A stretch of 64,000 nt of DNA from NCBI RefSeq assembly GCF_000143415.4, contig NW_003314323.1:1097767-1161766 (forward strand). The letters are read 5' to 3'. Shown here piece by piece: positions 46,330 to 56,620 of this stretch. The stretch's first letter is position 1; each line of letters starts with the position of its first letter. The position numbers and the translations under genes were made by a program. Origin of the DNA: Selaginella moellendorffii. Taxonomy: Eukaryota; Streptophyta; Lycopodiopsida; Selaginellales; Selaginellaceae. The notes under the pieces were generated by a model that searched no databases, was not told where the DNA came from, and saw only the letters and a list, made by a program, of their open reading frames with translations.

Positions 46330-47480
46330 CAAAATGGAGCTAAACAAAGTGTGGCATTATTTTAGTATATTGGTGGCCTAACATGAGGATATGGGTATTC
46401 CACTAACTAGCATGGTATGGAGCTTAGGCTTAACCTAAATGGATACCAAAAAAAAAAAAAAAAGTAAAAATCTATACCAAGTTGAAACACCCCCACCCAT
46501 AACCCCCCCCCTTGTTAGTCCTAGTAGCTAAATCATAAAAACTTATTAAATATGAAATGTTATTAGATTGCGAATTTAGACACAAGAATAACACTATTGT
46601 GCTCAAGACAATCTTTACATTCCATAAATATGTTTAACTGATAAATTTAGACACTTTCCATAAAGAGCCAATGGGACTAAATGAAACCAACATATAATGA
46701 ATGATAATGAGAGTATATTTGTAGACACAATAAACTATCACTTAGTGAGTATTGAGGGACTAAACTCAATATTGCAAAGGTTTTTGTTAAGCTAGTGCAA
46801 GACATAGCAAAATAAAACTAATAAACCAGACTAAATATGCTTGATTAAATAAACACTTAGGAATTTCCTTCCTTATGCTCGTTTGATACTAAATCTAATT
46901 TACTAGCACTTGAACAAGACAAATTGATAAATGGAGTCAAATAGAGTTTGGCACTATTTTAGCATACTAATGGCTTAACACAAGGATATAAATGTTCCAT
47001 CAATTAACATGGTATGGAACTTAGGCTTAAACTCACCCCCAAAGAATGCACACTTTTGGTTTTCACCCCACCTCTAGAAGTTAGTCTCTAGGATAATCAC
47101 AAAAATTTATTAAAATTAGAATGGTGCTAAATTGTGAATTTGGACACGAGAATAACAATATTATGTTTAAGACAATCTTTACATTCTGTAAATATGTTTA
47201 ATTAGCAAATCTAGACACTTTCTTTAAGTAGTCAATGGGACTAAACGGAACCAACATATGGGGAATGATAACGAGAATGTTTTGGTGGACATAGTATTAA
47301 CAAGTATTAAAAAACCAAACTCAATATTGTACAATTTTGTCAAGCCAATGCAAAACAAAGCAAAAGAAAACTAACAAACCAGGCTAAGTATGCTTCGTTA
47401 AATAAACATTTAGAAATTCCTTCTTTATGCTCGTTTAGTATAAATGTTAAGTTCAGTTTACTAACACTTGAACAAAAGAA
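46330..47480. repeat. Tandem duplication of about 0.55-0.6 kb in the C LTR
   Basis: 46330-46933 and 46934-47480 are direct copies. Both start at AATGGAG...AAA..GTGTGGCA or its variant and end ACTTGAACAA..AAA.TGATAAA. The A-run (46444-46461) and C-run near 46505 occur only in the first copy. Confidence 0.7.
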
Positions 47481-47593
47481 ACTGATAAAGAGTTTAGTAA
47501 TACCAATCTCTTGTTGTTGTGGTAGTAAAAGAAGAATATTTGAAAGGACTTGTTGATAAGTAATTTTCGACACCCACAATCATATTTGCGACA

Positions 47594-49089
47594 TTGTAAA
47601 ATCTTGATCTCGTTTAATGACCAATGCTAAACAAGAACCTTGATCAGATGAATAAGACCCTAATTAGAATAAGATGACATATTGCAATATTAGCCCCAAA
47701 TAACAAGTAAAAGTGGAGGAGATTAATATACTTTTACTTGAATTAGTCCATTACCATAGCATAAAGATTGTATAAAGGATCTAGAGAAGGAAATGAACAA
47801 AAAGTAAATATAGTAGGAAATAATAGTGAAACAAAAGTGATAGAAATAAAACTAAAATCAAAAGGATAAAATAGAACAAAAGTAAGATAGAAGAAATACG
47901 AAGGAGTATAAAAAAAAGGGGAAAAACTTCAAAGTTAAATTTAACATGATTACACTACAACTAATTTATATTAAGGATGAGATCAAAAGTTTGACTTAGC
48001 ACCACACACAACAACTAGAACTCAAACTCAAAATCACCTACACACATAACTAAATCTACTTTATCCCACGTACACACATATATATCAACTAACATAAAGA
48101 AGATAATAGTGAATCTTTTATTATAAACCAAGCTTGAATTAGTGTTTAGTGACCCTTCGATAGTATTCTTGAAAGAAGGATGGAGGGGTTATTGATTTAT
48201 TCATGCAAGGTCCCTCCATTACTTATATGGCTCTTTGTTTCTTAAGAAAATTTAAGGGTCAAAACCTTCTATCGGCACTAATAAAACATTGTTGACACTA
48301 AGGTCTCCACTTAGAAAATGGAAAATGCTAATCTAGGAAATGCCAACAATGATAATACATATAGTTAACTTCATCACATGCACAACAGTAAACATCATGG
48401 CTATAACATAGTTGTCATTCTTATTCTTGAAGTTATCAACACGTTCAAATGCACACTTGAATATATTTGAAAGAAGGCTCCAATCTACACAAGTGACATG
48501 TTGAAAGCATTATACCGCTACAACATTGTCCCTTTGAGACATATGAGGAACCCATATGTTGGGTCTCATCCTAAGAATGATAATTGGTAACCATTGTAAA
48601 ATGATTAAATCTATAGTACACATGATCTTTAGAATTTCCATGGAAAAAATCTAGCCAGATATGAGGATTGGCAGCAAGAGCAAGAGGAGCTACACCATGT
48701 GTCATAAACACTAATATCAACTGAGGTAATTGGCTAACTATAGCTGTATAGTATCAAACAACTGCACCAATTACTACTTTAGAATCAAAGAAGGAGTATA
48801 CTATTCTGCCATAAAGATTAATAAAAAATGAAAATGAAAAAAAAGAAAAGAAATAAGAACAAGAGAAAAGAAAAGTTATAAGAACAAGAGAGATTTAGAT
48901 AATGCAAAACCTATATCTAAACAAAAAGGACAAATAAAGCATTTTTTAGGGACAATTAGAGTTACACTAATGTGAGTGTATGAAATATAGAAGTGGAATT
49001 TAAAAATATGGATATTTAATTACTTGCCACCCCTGTTGGATTCTTGTTAGGATTTTTCTTTTTGTCATAGCTTTTGTTTATCACAAATC
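47594..49089. other. A/T-rich spacer without a recognisable gene
   Basis: No frame of note, no retroelement motif, and no match to other parts of the window that I could see. Purine-rich stretches (47760-47930, 48825-48880) are simple sequence. Confidence 0.5.
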
Positions 49090-49269
49090 ATTGTTAGGCA
49101 CCAAGTCAGGATAATAGAATAAAGAAAAGGCCTTGCAATTGAATAATCACCCCTTTAGCCAATTGGTTTAGGGTGTAAAGCATAAAATCTTAACAAGAAC
49201 CATAATAACTAAAAAATGGCTTAAGTATGATCAATTATTCCCTAACGAGGGGAAGATTGTTAGGCACCA
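49090..49269 (+). repeat. Possible SINE-like insertion with a 14-bp direct repeat
   Basis: The 14-mer ATTGTTAGGCACCA occurs exactly at 49090-49103 and 49256-49269 and brackets 152 bp. Inside, TAGCCAATTGGTTTAGGG (49156-49173) resembles the tRNA D-arm/A-box region. No B box or A/T tail is obvious, so this could also be another kind of duplication. Confidence 0.3.
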
Positions 49270-49419
49270 TGAATGCCAGTGGCGTGCATTTAAATAAATC
49301 CTTCTAGTGGACACAACCAGTGAGTCCATATTCTGGAAAAAGCTGGAAGAGACCACACAAAATAGTATTCAATTTTAATCAAATGGATTGTAGTGAAAGA
49401 AAAGTAAAACAACAAAAAC

Positions 49420-49710
49420 TTAACTTGAAACAAGCGTCTCTTTTCTTTCTAAATCGTCATCGCAAGCATTTACAAAGCTTTGGAACGTTGGAGAAATCCC
49501 GGGACTCTTTTCCTCGAGCTGGATCACCATGTCCAATCCTTCCACCCATCGATTTCTTCTGTAAGCCTTGGCGATCTCTTCCGCCACCACCGGCGATGCC
49601 AGACTCGTCTCCCTGGCTAGCATCTCCCCCACACAGCGCTGGAGCTCGTCGAGACGATCCAGCCGGGAGTATCCAACGAGGGGGATGGTCCAAAGTTGAG
49701 TTGAGCTCAT
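49420..49710 (-). pseudogene. GC-rich gene fragment, possibly PPR-like
   Basis: A 96-codon minus-strand frame lies in a patch clearly richer in G+C than the neighbouring DNA. Its translation has helix-pair character: LVGYSRLDRLDELQRCVGEM, then SPVVAEEIAKAYRRNRWVEG, then SPTFQSFVNACDDD. This resembles plant pentatricopeptide repeats, RNA-binding proteins of organelles. It lacks a targeting peptide and enough repeats to act, and upstream sequence at 49690-49740 is repetitive (GAGTTGAGCTCA). I read it as a gene fragment, perhaps carried by a transposon. A chance frame cannot be excluded. Confidence 0.4.
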
Positions 49711-50034
49711 GAGTTGAGCTCAATTCAGCTCAAGTCAATGCTAGTCAACATAGTCAACCATAAGTTTTATAAGGAAATATTAAGTCAGAAAAATGTTATT
49801 CTTTGGTGAACTTGAAATTTATGAGTTTAAGTATCAATGGTTCAGAGAGATTTTTATTTTTTGAATCTTTCTAATGCAGTTTATACAATTTCTAGAATTA
49901 GAAGTTCGTCTGAACCCATAGAAATTTTTGGGCTTTATTGGTCCCAAATAAAATGGGAATATTGAAGTTCGAATGAACCGGAAAATTTCTATTGTCCATT
50001 TCAACATTTTAACATTTCAACAATTGACCAGAAA

Positions 50035-50043
50035 TATATAAAT
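50035..50043 (+). promoter_or_regulatory. TATA box upstream of the ORF at 50090
   Basis: TATATAAAT lies 47 nt before the ATG, leaving a short leader with a transcription start expected near 50070. Confidence 0.55.
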
Positions 50044-50089
50044 AATTCGAAACACTGATTCACTCGTTCATTCTTTAGGGTTTACAGAG

Positions 50090-50335
50090 ATGGGAAGTAA
50101 GGAAGACAAAAAATCTGTAAGTAGTTCTAGCATACAGAAATGTGAGAATGTGAATTTTGTTTCACTACCACAATCTCCATATTACACGCCTGGTCCTTAT
50201 TACCCATTCGGGAATGTGGAGACCACTGTCACTATTGATAAAAATGCTCCTGTTACTTCCGAAACAACAATCCAGAGCAAGAGAAAAGAAGAAATGGATA
50301 GCACAGCGGAAAGCACTAATAAATCCACTCTATAA
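50090..50335 (+). CDS. Small hydrophilic protein of 81 residues, unrecognised
   Basis: The ATG follows a TATA box and a short leader (GGTTTACAGAG ATGGG). The protein begins MGSKEDKKSVSSSS, has a Tyr/Pro segment SPYYTPGPYYPFGN in the middle and a Lys/Glu/Ser-rich end. A Gly at position 2 would permit N-myristoylation in principle. It may be a short gene. Alternatively it may be the first, differently used exon of the gene at 50777, since a donor-like TGTAAGTT at about 50379 and an acceptor-like TTGCTAG at about 50750 lie between them. I do not recognise the family. Confidence 0.45.
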   Translation: MGSKEDKKSVSSSSIQKCENVNFVSLPQSPYYTPGPYYPFGNVETTVTIDKNAPVTSETTIQSKRKEEMDSTAESTNKSTL

Positions 50336-50776
50336 ACCTTTCAATGGCTTTTGTAATCCACTAAAATATTATAAAAAAATGTAAGTTTTTTATATATATC
50401 TTATTCCTTTTGATATGTTTTGTCTTTGCAAAGATATATGATGTAGACAAATCAAAGAATTAAATCTATATATGATTTTGGGATTGAAAGGTAATCTTGT
50501 AAAAAGGCATACTCGCGTGCTTGTGTATATTCGCTATTATTATATATGGCAGGCCAACTATATAAAATAAGGCTACATATTAATTATATGCTAGTTTTTA
50601 GCTTCTGAAACCCTATAGCCACTTGTTTCTCATAGTAGGTTGTAATTACTAAGACTGACAATTATCATTCACTATAGTGTCATGTCATAATAAAACATCA
50701 TTCCCAAGATTGAAATATAGTATATTAATGAGAGAATTTTTATTGCTAGGAAGTTTAATTCTTCTTGTGTGTTGCA

Positions 50777-51331
50777 ATGGTTAGGAAGAAGTTTACTTTT
50801 GGTCCCGAAAGCCTCTCATATGAGTCTCCACCTCCATCTCCAATCTCAACCAATAATCCACCTTCACCTCTACGCAACAATCCTCCTTTTCATTTTGAGG
50901 GCTGTTGTGAGGCTCTTCCATTTGCGACCTCGAGTGCAACTGAACAAAAACTCCTTCCTTATGATGTTGTTAAAAAAGTTAGATTGCCTCCAATGCTTCA
51001 AGAGCGATGTCAATATTTTCTTCAAGATCTTGCTCCAGATATGGCAGGGGAGCTTAATGTAGATACATATTATCTTCAGTGTCCTATATGCAACTTTTAT
51101 TTAAACAAGACAGATGGTTGCATGGGTTTGGTAAATTTTATTGAGCATTGTCGCAAATGCCCAAGAGCAGGTTTAGAAGGTGTGCACGCATGGATGTATA
51201 AGAAAATCAAGAAAGAATTAAAAACACACAGCTATTATGATTTCATGGTGGAGAACAATATTCCATTGGTGAACACTGCATCAGTAAGTGCTGAATATGG
51301 GATATTTAGGCCACCCTTTAATGTAATGTGA
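50777..51331 (+). CDS. Small Cys/His-motif protein, tandem gene 1
   Basis: The ORF can start at 50765, but alignment with the neighbour at 51590 (MVRKK against MAREN) points to the Met at 50777, giving 184 residues. The N-terminal third is Pro/Ser-rich and shares SYESPPPSP with the neighbour. The middle has LQERCQ.FLQDLAPDM. A conserved core of about 35 residues reads YYLQCPIC...GCMGL...EHC..CPR, that is C-x2-C-x9-C-x8-H-C-x2-C, suggesting metal binding. The C-terminus has VH.WMYKKIKKEL, a basic helix, and ends SAEYGIFRP. No transmembrane segment or signal peptide is seen. Overall identity with the neighbour is roughly 60%, highest in the core and the end. I do not recognise the family. A nucleic-acid-binding role is inference only. 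Confidence 0.75.
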   Translation: MVRKKFTFGPESLSYESPPPSPISTNNPPSPLRNNPPFHFEGCCEALPFATSSATEQKLLPYDVVKKVRLPPMLQERCQYFLQDLAPDMAGELNVDTYYLQCPICNFYLNKTDGCMGLVNFIEHCRKCPRAGLEGVHAWMYKKIKKELKTHSYYDFMVENNIPLVNTASVSAEYGIFRPPFNVM

Positions 51332-51529
51332 AAGTCATGCATAGTTTTTTCAAAAGGTTAATTCTTTATGAGTAAAGTGGAGAATCTTATATTTTCGAGA
51401 ATGATATTATTCTAGCATGTATAAAGATATTATTATATATACAAGTGGTTCTGACACTGTTATAATTCTGAAGTCCCATTTTTGAGACTGACAATTTAAA
51501 CTTTCAAGAACCCCTAGATCTTTTCTTAG

Positions 51530-51537
51530 TATAAATA
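51530..51537 (+). promoter_or_regulatory. TATA box of tandem gene 2
   Basis: TATAAATA lies 53 nt before the ATG at 51590, normal plant spacing with a short leader. Confidence 0.65.
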
Positions 51538-51589
51538 CCAACAAGGGATGCTTTCAACATTGAAATTTCAGTTTGTTTAGAGTGTAGGA

Positions 51590-52138
51590 ATGGCTAGGGA
51601 AAATGCTATTGCTACTCGCACTTGGCCCCCATGCATCTCATATGAGTCTCCACCTCCGTCTCCAACTTCTACCAACATTCCACCCTTCCCTCCATACATC
51701 AATCGTTGTGAGGCCTTTTCTTTTGTAGCCCCAAGTGTGACTGAACAAAAGATCCCTCTTCCAGATAATGTTCTAGATGTTGCTACTAAAGATGGATTGC
51801 CTCATGTGCTTCAAGAGCGATGCCAGATGTTTCTTCAAGATCTTGCTCCCGATATGGTTGAAACTTTTGAAAGAATGAACACATATTATCTCCAGTGTCC
51901 CATCTGCTACTTTTATTTAGATAAAACGGAAGGTTGTATGGGTCTAGAAACTTTTCTAGAACACTGTCACAATTGCCCAAGAACTGGTGTGGAAGGTGTG
52001 CATAAATGGATGTATAAGAAAATCAAGAAAGAGTTAAGAACACGCAATCATTATCATTTCATGGTGAGGAACAATATTCCGTTAGTAAATCCTACACCCA
52101 CAAGTGCTGAATATGGTATTTTTAGGCCATCCTACTGA
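51590..52138 (+). CDS. Small Cys/His-motif protein, tandem gene 2
   Basis: 182 codons from the first ATG (AGGAATGGC) to TGA. The same layout as the upstream gene is present: the Pro-rich start with SYESPPPSPTSTN, LQERCQMFLQDLAPDM, and the core QCPICYFYLDKTEGC with EHCHNCPR and identical Cys/His spacing. WMYKKIKKELRTRN and the end SAEYGIFRPSY follow. All six putative metal ligands are kept in both copies while the linker residues vary, which suggests selection on the motif. It has its own TATA box 260 nt after the first gene, so the pair is two genes and not exons of one. The function is unknown. Similar lengths and no introns make recent tandem duplication likely. Confidence 0.78.
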   Translation: MARENAIATRTWPPCISYESPPPSPTSTNIPPFPPYINRCEAFSFVAPSVTEQKIPLPDNVLDVATKDGLPHVLQERCQMFLQDLAPDMVETFERMNTYYLQCPICYFYLDKTEGCMGLETFLEHCHNCPRTGVEGVHKWMYKKIKKELRTRNHYHFMVRNNIPLVNPTPTSAEYGIFRPSY

Positions 52139-52267
52139 AAATTCCAGCCACTAATAATTCTTACACTATGATATTATTCATCCCCCCCCCCCCTCTCACC
52201 TTTTTTTTATTAACAAAATTGTATTACCTATAGATAATAAATTGATAATACTAGTAATTATGAAATT

Positions 52268-52400
52268 TGACAGACTGACACTGTAACTTTGTCATATCTG
52301 ACACTGACACTGTCTCTGTCACTGACACTATCACTGTCGCTATCTGCTACACTGACACTGTCAGTGTCACAATCATTATCACATTGACATATGACACATC
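52268..52400. repeat. Degenerate hexamer repeat (CTGACA / CTGTCA)
   Basis: Over about 130 nt, CTGACACTGTCACTGTC-like words recur with errors. The array lies between tandem gene 2 and the 3' end of the minus-strand gene. Confidence 0.7.
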
Positions 52401-52559
52401 TTTCTCATTGCATTCAATTGTCTTTTAATGTATCATTAATAAATAGATTTTTCATACCACTCCTCAATTTACACATTGCATATGATGTGCCATGCATACC
52501 TAGGAAGACTTCTAGAAAATTAAATATATATTATTTAAAAGTTTTTAAAACATCATAAA

Positions 52560-53421
52560 TTACCTCCTAGAAGCAATTGATAGAGAAGGACAAAAACCTC
52601 GAAGACGGCGTTTGAAGAAATCATATTCTTCAATCGCAAACACCGATCTACCAGAGTCACATGCTGCTTCGACCATGGAACCACTACCTGCTGTGCAATC
52701 GATGACAACACCTCTAGTTGGGCAATAAAGCTCAAGTAGGACATGCATCGCCGATGGAGATCGGAACCGATACCCAGACAATGTGTTGCGGATGTCGTCG
52801 TCTATGAGATTTGGTATGATGTCAGTAAAGCTGTCATACCCTGGCAAAACCCTTGCAGCACGCTCGCTATCACGAAAACCGTCATTTTCTTTTCTGCAAA
52901 ACACATGGTAGGTCCACATCATAACCTGAATAATAAAACTTTAGAGACAACCAAAACAGAAAATGATTTCTTACCTTCTCTAGCATGCCTAGGACACCTT
53001 TGGTCTTGACCCCAACACTATCCATGATGCATCCGGAAGAGAACCTCTTGAAGTTGACTCGACTTGCATACCTCATAAGGCAAGACATCCAATGGGGGTC
53101 ATTCGGGAGAATGAAGGCAACTTGACCGGTTGTGTGAAGGAGAATTGCTGCCAAAAGGAATGCATCCTTCAAGTGGTCTTTAGTCAGGTTGTTCCAGCTT
53201 GGGACATCACCATTAGCGTCTGGAAGACCATCTGGCATGTCAAAGAGCATGAAGTTTGTGCTCTTGAGCGGTCGCCTATGGATCTTCTGACAAAAGTGCT
53301 CCCACTTTTGCCGGATAGCCATATTCTCAGCATCCTCCTCAAAAGATGCCATCAATGAACTATAGGAGCCAATAAAAATCCCAACTTCACCACGGAATGC
53401 CACTGGAGATACAGGGCGAAT
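52560..53421 (-). pseudogene. Beta-class amino-methyltransferase-like domain (last two exons)
   Basis: Exon 7 has NFMLFDMPDGLPD (about 53220-53250), then a helix and GQVAFILPNDPHW. This corresponds to motif IV (usually DPPY or SPPY) and the following strand. Exon 8 has YRFRSPSAMHVLLELYC then GVVIDCTAGSGSMVEAA and SGRSVFAIEEYDFFKRRL (about 52610-52720). This corresponds to the SAM-binding motif I of the form D.F.GSGT..A....GR...G.E. Motif IV before motif I is the permuted beta-class order of N4-cytosine/N6-adenine DNA methyltransferases. The catalytic motif reads DMPD, so the Tyr/Trp/Phe at its end is missing. Activity on DNA is doubtful or altered. Confidence 0.6.
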
Positions 53422-54988
53422 CTAGGGGGAGAAGACAAAGATAAGATGTGAATTTAAGAAAAATTTACATACCGTCATGTGGCATGTGGTAGATGTAAGT
53501 TCCTCCAAGTCCTCTTCTCGAGCATCAAGACGAGCTGGAATGAAGTTACTCCCGACAGTTTTTGCTGCAACCATTTTGAGGAACTAAGGAGAGAATAAAA
53601 AGAAATATACCTCGAGAAGTTCCTCGGTTACGGGGACGTTTTGGACGATCATCATCACTGTTGACTAATTCCTCCAGATGTGGATTTGCTCGCTTTCGTC
53701 GAGGTAGAACTTCTTGGACGTTCTGGTTCTCTTGCTCGACTTCGTCTCGAAGAATCTCGTTCTCACCGCCATCTTCACTCTGCTCGCCATTGGCACCAAC
53801 AGGGTCGACATTCTCAGGCCATCATCTTCGTCATCATTGTTGCCTCTTGCAGCCTCATGGTGGGTTGGTTCATAATCTGGCATCTCCAATTCCCAAGGAC
53901 AAGCGCGCTTTATTGCTGCTGGAAACTTCATTGTTGTCGGGTACATGCCTCCATCTCTCACACCATGCCTCAGGAGGCGTGTGCATACCGGTGTTTCGAG
54001 AGGAATGCTTCTATATTGGAGATACCTATAATAGAATATAAACAATTGAGTATAGTTGAGAAATTGTATGTTACCTGAAAGCCGCTCAACGCATGAAGTA
54101 AGGTTGGCCAAGTTGTTTCTCAAATGGAGTTGTGCTTGTGGCCTTCTTTGGCAGCCAGTCCTCTCCAAGTTTTGTAAGCTCAATGGTGACGAAGTCCTTA
54201 AATGGAAGTTGCTCAGGATCATCCCCTATGAAAGGCGCTAGAAACATCTCCCCTTCATATATAGTTTGTGAAATGTAGACGGTCCTCCTCATCACAGTCT
54301 CCATCATACTGTCCAAACCTTTTTCTCCTTCCCTGAGTTTGCTATTGAGGTCGTTCAGAATGTGTATCTGTTCCTCATATGTAAGCTTTAACTTTGAGAT
54401 GTTGTAAATAATCTCATCTGGAGTCTTGCCCACTAAAAAATAACTTTTGTGAGAACCTTCATGTAAATATAAACAATACTTACTTTTATGACAAGCAATC
54501 TCTGTTATAATATCGAACCACTCCTTTGGGTGTCGAGGGTCAGCCACACTAAGTAATTTCTTTACCTTTGTCTTCTTTGTGCTGTTGATTTTCTTGTCAA
54601 TTGCAGCTAAATGCTCTGAGAGTTCTTGATCATTTTCAGCTCGATGCGACTGTGCATATGCATCTTGCTTAACCTTCACCAATGGCTGAAGACAACACAA
54701 ACATTCTATGATAAAAAGTATACTTAAAAGAACATACCTTACTCCACACAGCTGTCATAAAAGCCACTGGATTCTTGTACCATTTATTGGCATCCTGACG
54801 ACCTCATTGATGTCAAATAAGTGATGCTAAATCATCACCATAGTGGCTGCGGACTGCATCCTCGTCGAGATTGGCAAGAAACCGGATCTGCTCCATATCA
54901 TGTACTAGGCTTTGTTTCTGCACTGCAAACTGTCCCAGTCCGCAAAACATAAATTGTTAAAAGTGATTGAAGAAGGAGAGGTACTTAC

Positions 54989-55451
54989 GCATTAATTTTG
55001 TGGCAAGCTATCACAAGCCTTGCCAAATCTAGAGATCCTCTCGCGTATACATGTCCAATCGGAACATTGATGTGATAGACAGGATCGTCTCGGAAGCATT
55101 CTCGGATGCACTTCATCCACGCGCACCAGCGATGATTCCCGTCGATAATGTAGAACATTTTCCCCACAAATTGTTGAGTCTCAGGATGGCTCATAAGGTT
55201 GTTGTCAAATTCGCGGGACTTCATTTTCCAAATGTCATCCCAATCCCTCTCGATTTCCGGTGACACCGAGAGGGTATTTGTCGTTCCTGGCTTGAAAACC
55301 GAAACAAGGAACATACCTATGTTTGTCCCAAGGCCATTCTGTTTGTACAGACTATAGATGTCCATGTTGACGAAGTGCGGTGAAGCAGACCGAACGATGC
55401 TTGTCTGAGTGAATCGACATAGTGGGATTTCTCGGATCATGTGCCCCGGGC
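54989..55451 (-). pseudogene. ParB-like domain exon
   Basis: The translation contains NIGMFLVSVFKPG and, about 80 residues on, FYIIDGNHRWCAWM (about 55120-55165). The D-G-N-H-R sequence followed by an alpha-helix is the signature of ParB/sulfiredoxin-like folds, as in ParB CTPase/nuclease-like domains. In phages and bacteria such domains often stand before an N4/N6 DNA methyltransferase, as here. It ends at a good donor (GC|GTAAGT). The Arg and His of the motif are present. Substrate and activity cannot be told from sequence. Confidence 0.6.
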
Positions 55452-55456
55452 CTTCC

Positions 55457-56582
55457 TGTAAGCGACTAAATTTTCCATTCTACTTTAGTCATTTAACCAC
55501 ACCTCTGACCACTTGGAGGAGTCTCATTCACAACCTCCATAAGTCCAATCCAGGACTTGGGACTTGCTAGCCCCAAGAATGGCATCCATGCCACTCAACA
55601 TTTGCACTTGGTCCAAGTGCTCCACGTGTCCGATCCCATGATCGACACTCAAAGGTACCACCGACATGGCAGCTTGTTACGCTAAGGCCATGCCCAATCA
55701 CCTTTGCCACACTGGTAGTCCAATACCACTTGCATCACCGTCTTGGCTCTCCAAGACTAGGCAAACCATCCGTGTGTGGTCATCTCAGATCCACTCCTTA
55801 GCATCCTTAGGATGCCCACCGACAAGGGGAATAGCCTTCCCCAATATCCCTCTGTCAGTCCCCACTAAGTCCCTTTCTACCCCTGGCTGTGTTTGCCAAC
55901 ACTGCCACTGGATCGAGACCCACAGGCCCGACCACTAAGTCCCACGGTCCTCTGGGACTTCCTCACCACACGACTGTGTCCTTGGTCACTACCCCAGAGG
56001 ACTGCTCCTCTTCCTTTCCACAGTCTGGGCCTTTGGGACAACATTTCGGAACACCGTGGCCTTATGCAAGCCACCTGGGTACTCTCCTCGCCTTCTGCCC
56101 TTGGGTGCTCTAGCCATGGGCTTAGAGCGGGTTCCGTTGAGCCACACCAGGTATCCAAGTAGGTAGTGCCACCCACACTTGGACTAGGAGCATCGGCCAG
56201 TCGATCTCCCGGGGGAACTAGAGCCGGCTCTTGAACACTTCACCCAGCTACCCCGCTTGTCGGTCTGTGTTCACTCTAGTCTTGGACTTCCCAGTGGGCA
56301 GCTCATCACCCAACACTGGGTCTGGCCTTCCTGGGCCAAACTGGCCTTTCCTGGCCAAACTGGCCTTTCCTGGCCAAACTGGCTCCACTGCAGTCCTCCC
56401 CCTACTATACTTTTGGAGCTCACCAAACCCCCCAGGGTCTGGGAGACGAACGCTTTGGGCTTTCACCCTCTCAGACTCGAACTCGGACTTGGACTCGGAC
56501 TCGGACTCGGACTTGGACTCGGACTTGGACTCGGACTCGGGCTCGGTCTCGGCCTCGGCCTTGGTCTCGTTCTCGGTCCCGA

Positions 56583-56620
<38 letters not shown>

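Larger units (their letters stand above)
42981..47593 (-). repeat. LTR of family C, with nested family-A LTRs
   Basis: It begins TGTAACGCATATGG (compare 21021) and ends TTTGCGACA (compare 18144). The LTR proper is 42981-43279 plus 46326-47593 and contains an internal tandem duplication. The flanking pentamers CTCAA and TTGTA do not match, so a clean solo-LTR origin is not shown. Confidence 0.6.
52560..55451 (-). pseudogene. ParB-like/beta-class methyltransferase-like gene, downstream seven to eight exons
   Basis: This is the 3' portion of a minus-strand split gene whose first half-exon lies at 63505-63718. Exons by GT-AG borders: 55451-54989, about 54922-54738, 54685-54484, 54432-54075, 54025-53611, 53564-53473, 53421-52975 and 52925-52560. 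Introns are 50-110 nt. From exon 3 on, all junctions join in phase. Domain order is ParB-like (exon 1), a helical middle (exons 2-4), an acidic/basic linker (exons 5-6) and methyltransferase-like (exons 7-8). Faults: two TGA in exon 2 (about 54808-54818), one TGA at the end of exon 4 (about 54086), a frame change within exon 5 (about 53820), a phase mismatch between exons 1 and 2, and a retrotransposon in exon 1. Splice sites remain intact, so decay looks recent. Confidence 0.7.

Noticed and set aside
54086-54820. TGA codons as recoding or U-to-C RNA editing sites
   Set aside because: U-to-C editing of stops is known from organelles of some land plants. This locus is nuclear, other damage is present (frame change, phase mismatch), and CGA to TGA decay is simpler.
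52560-55451. Bacterial contamination as the source of the ParB/methyltransferase gene
   Set aside because: The coding frame is interrupted by several short introns with GT-AG borders and matching phases, and the locus carries a plant retrotransposon with its target duplication.
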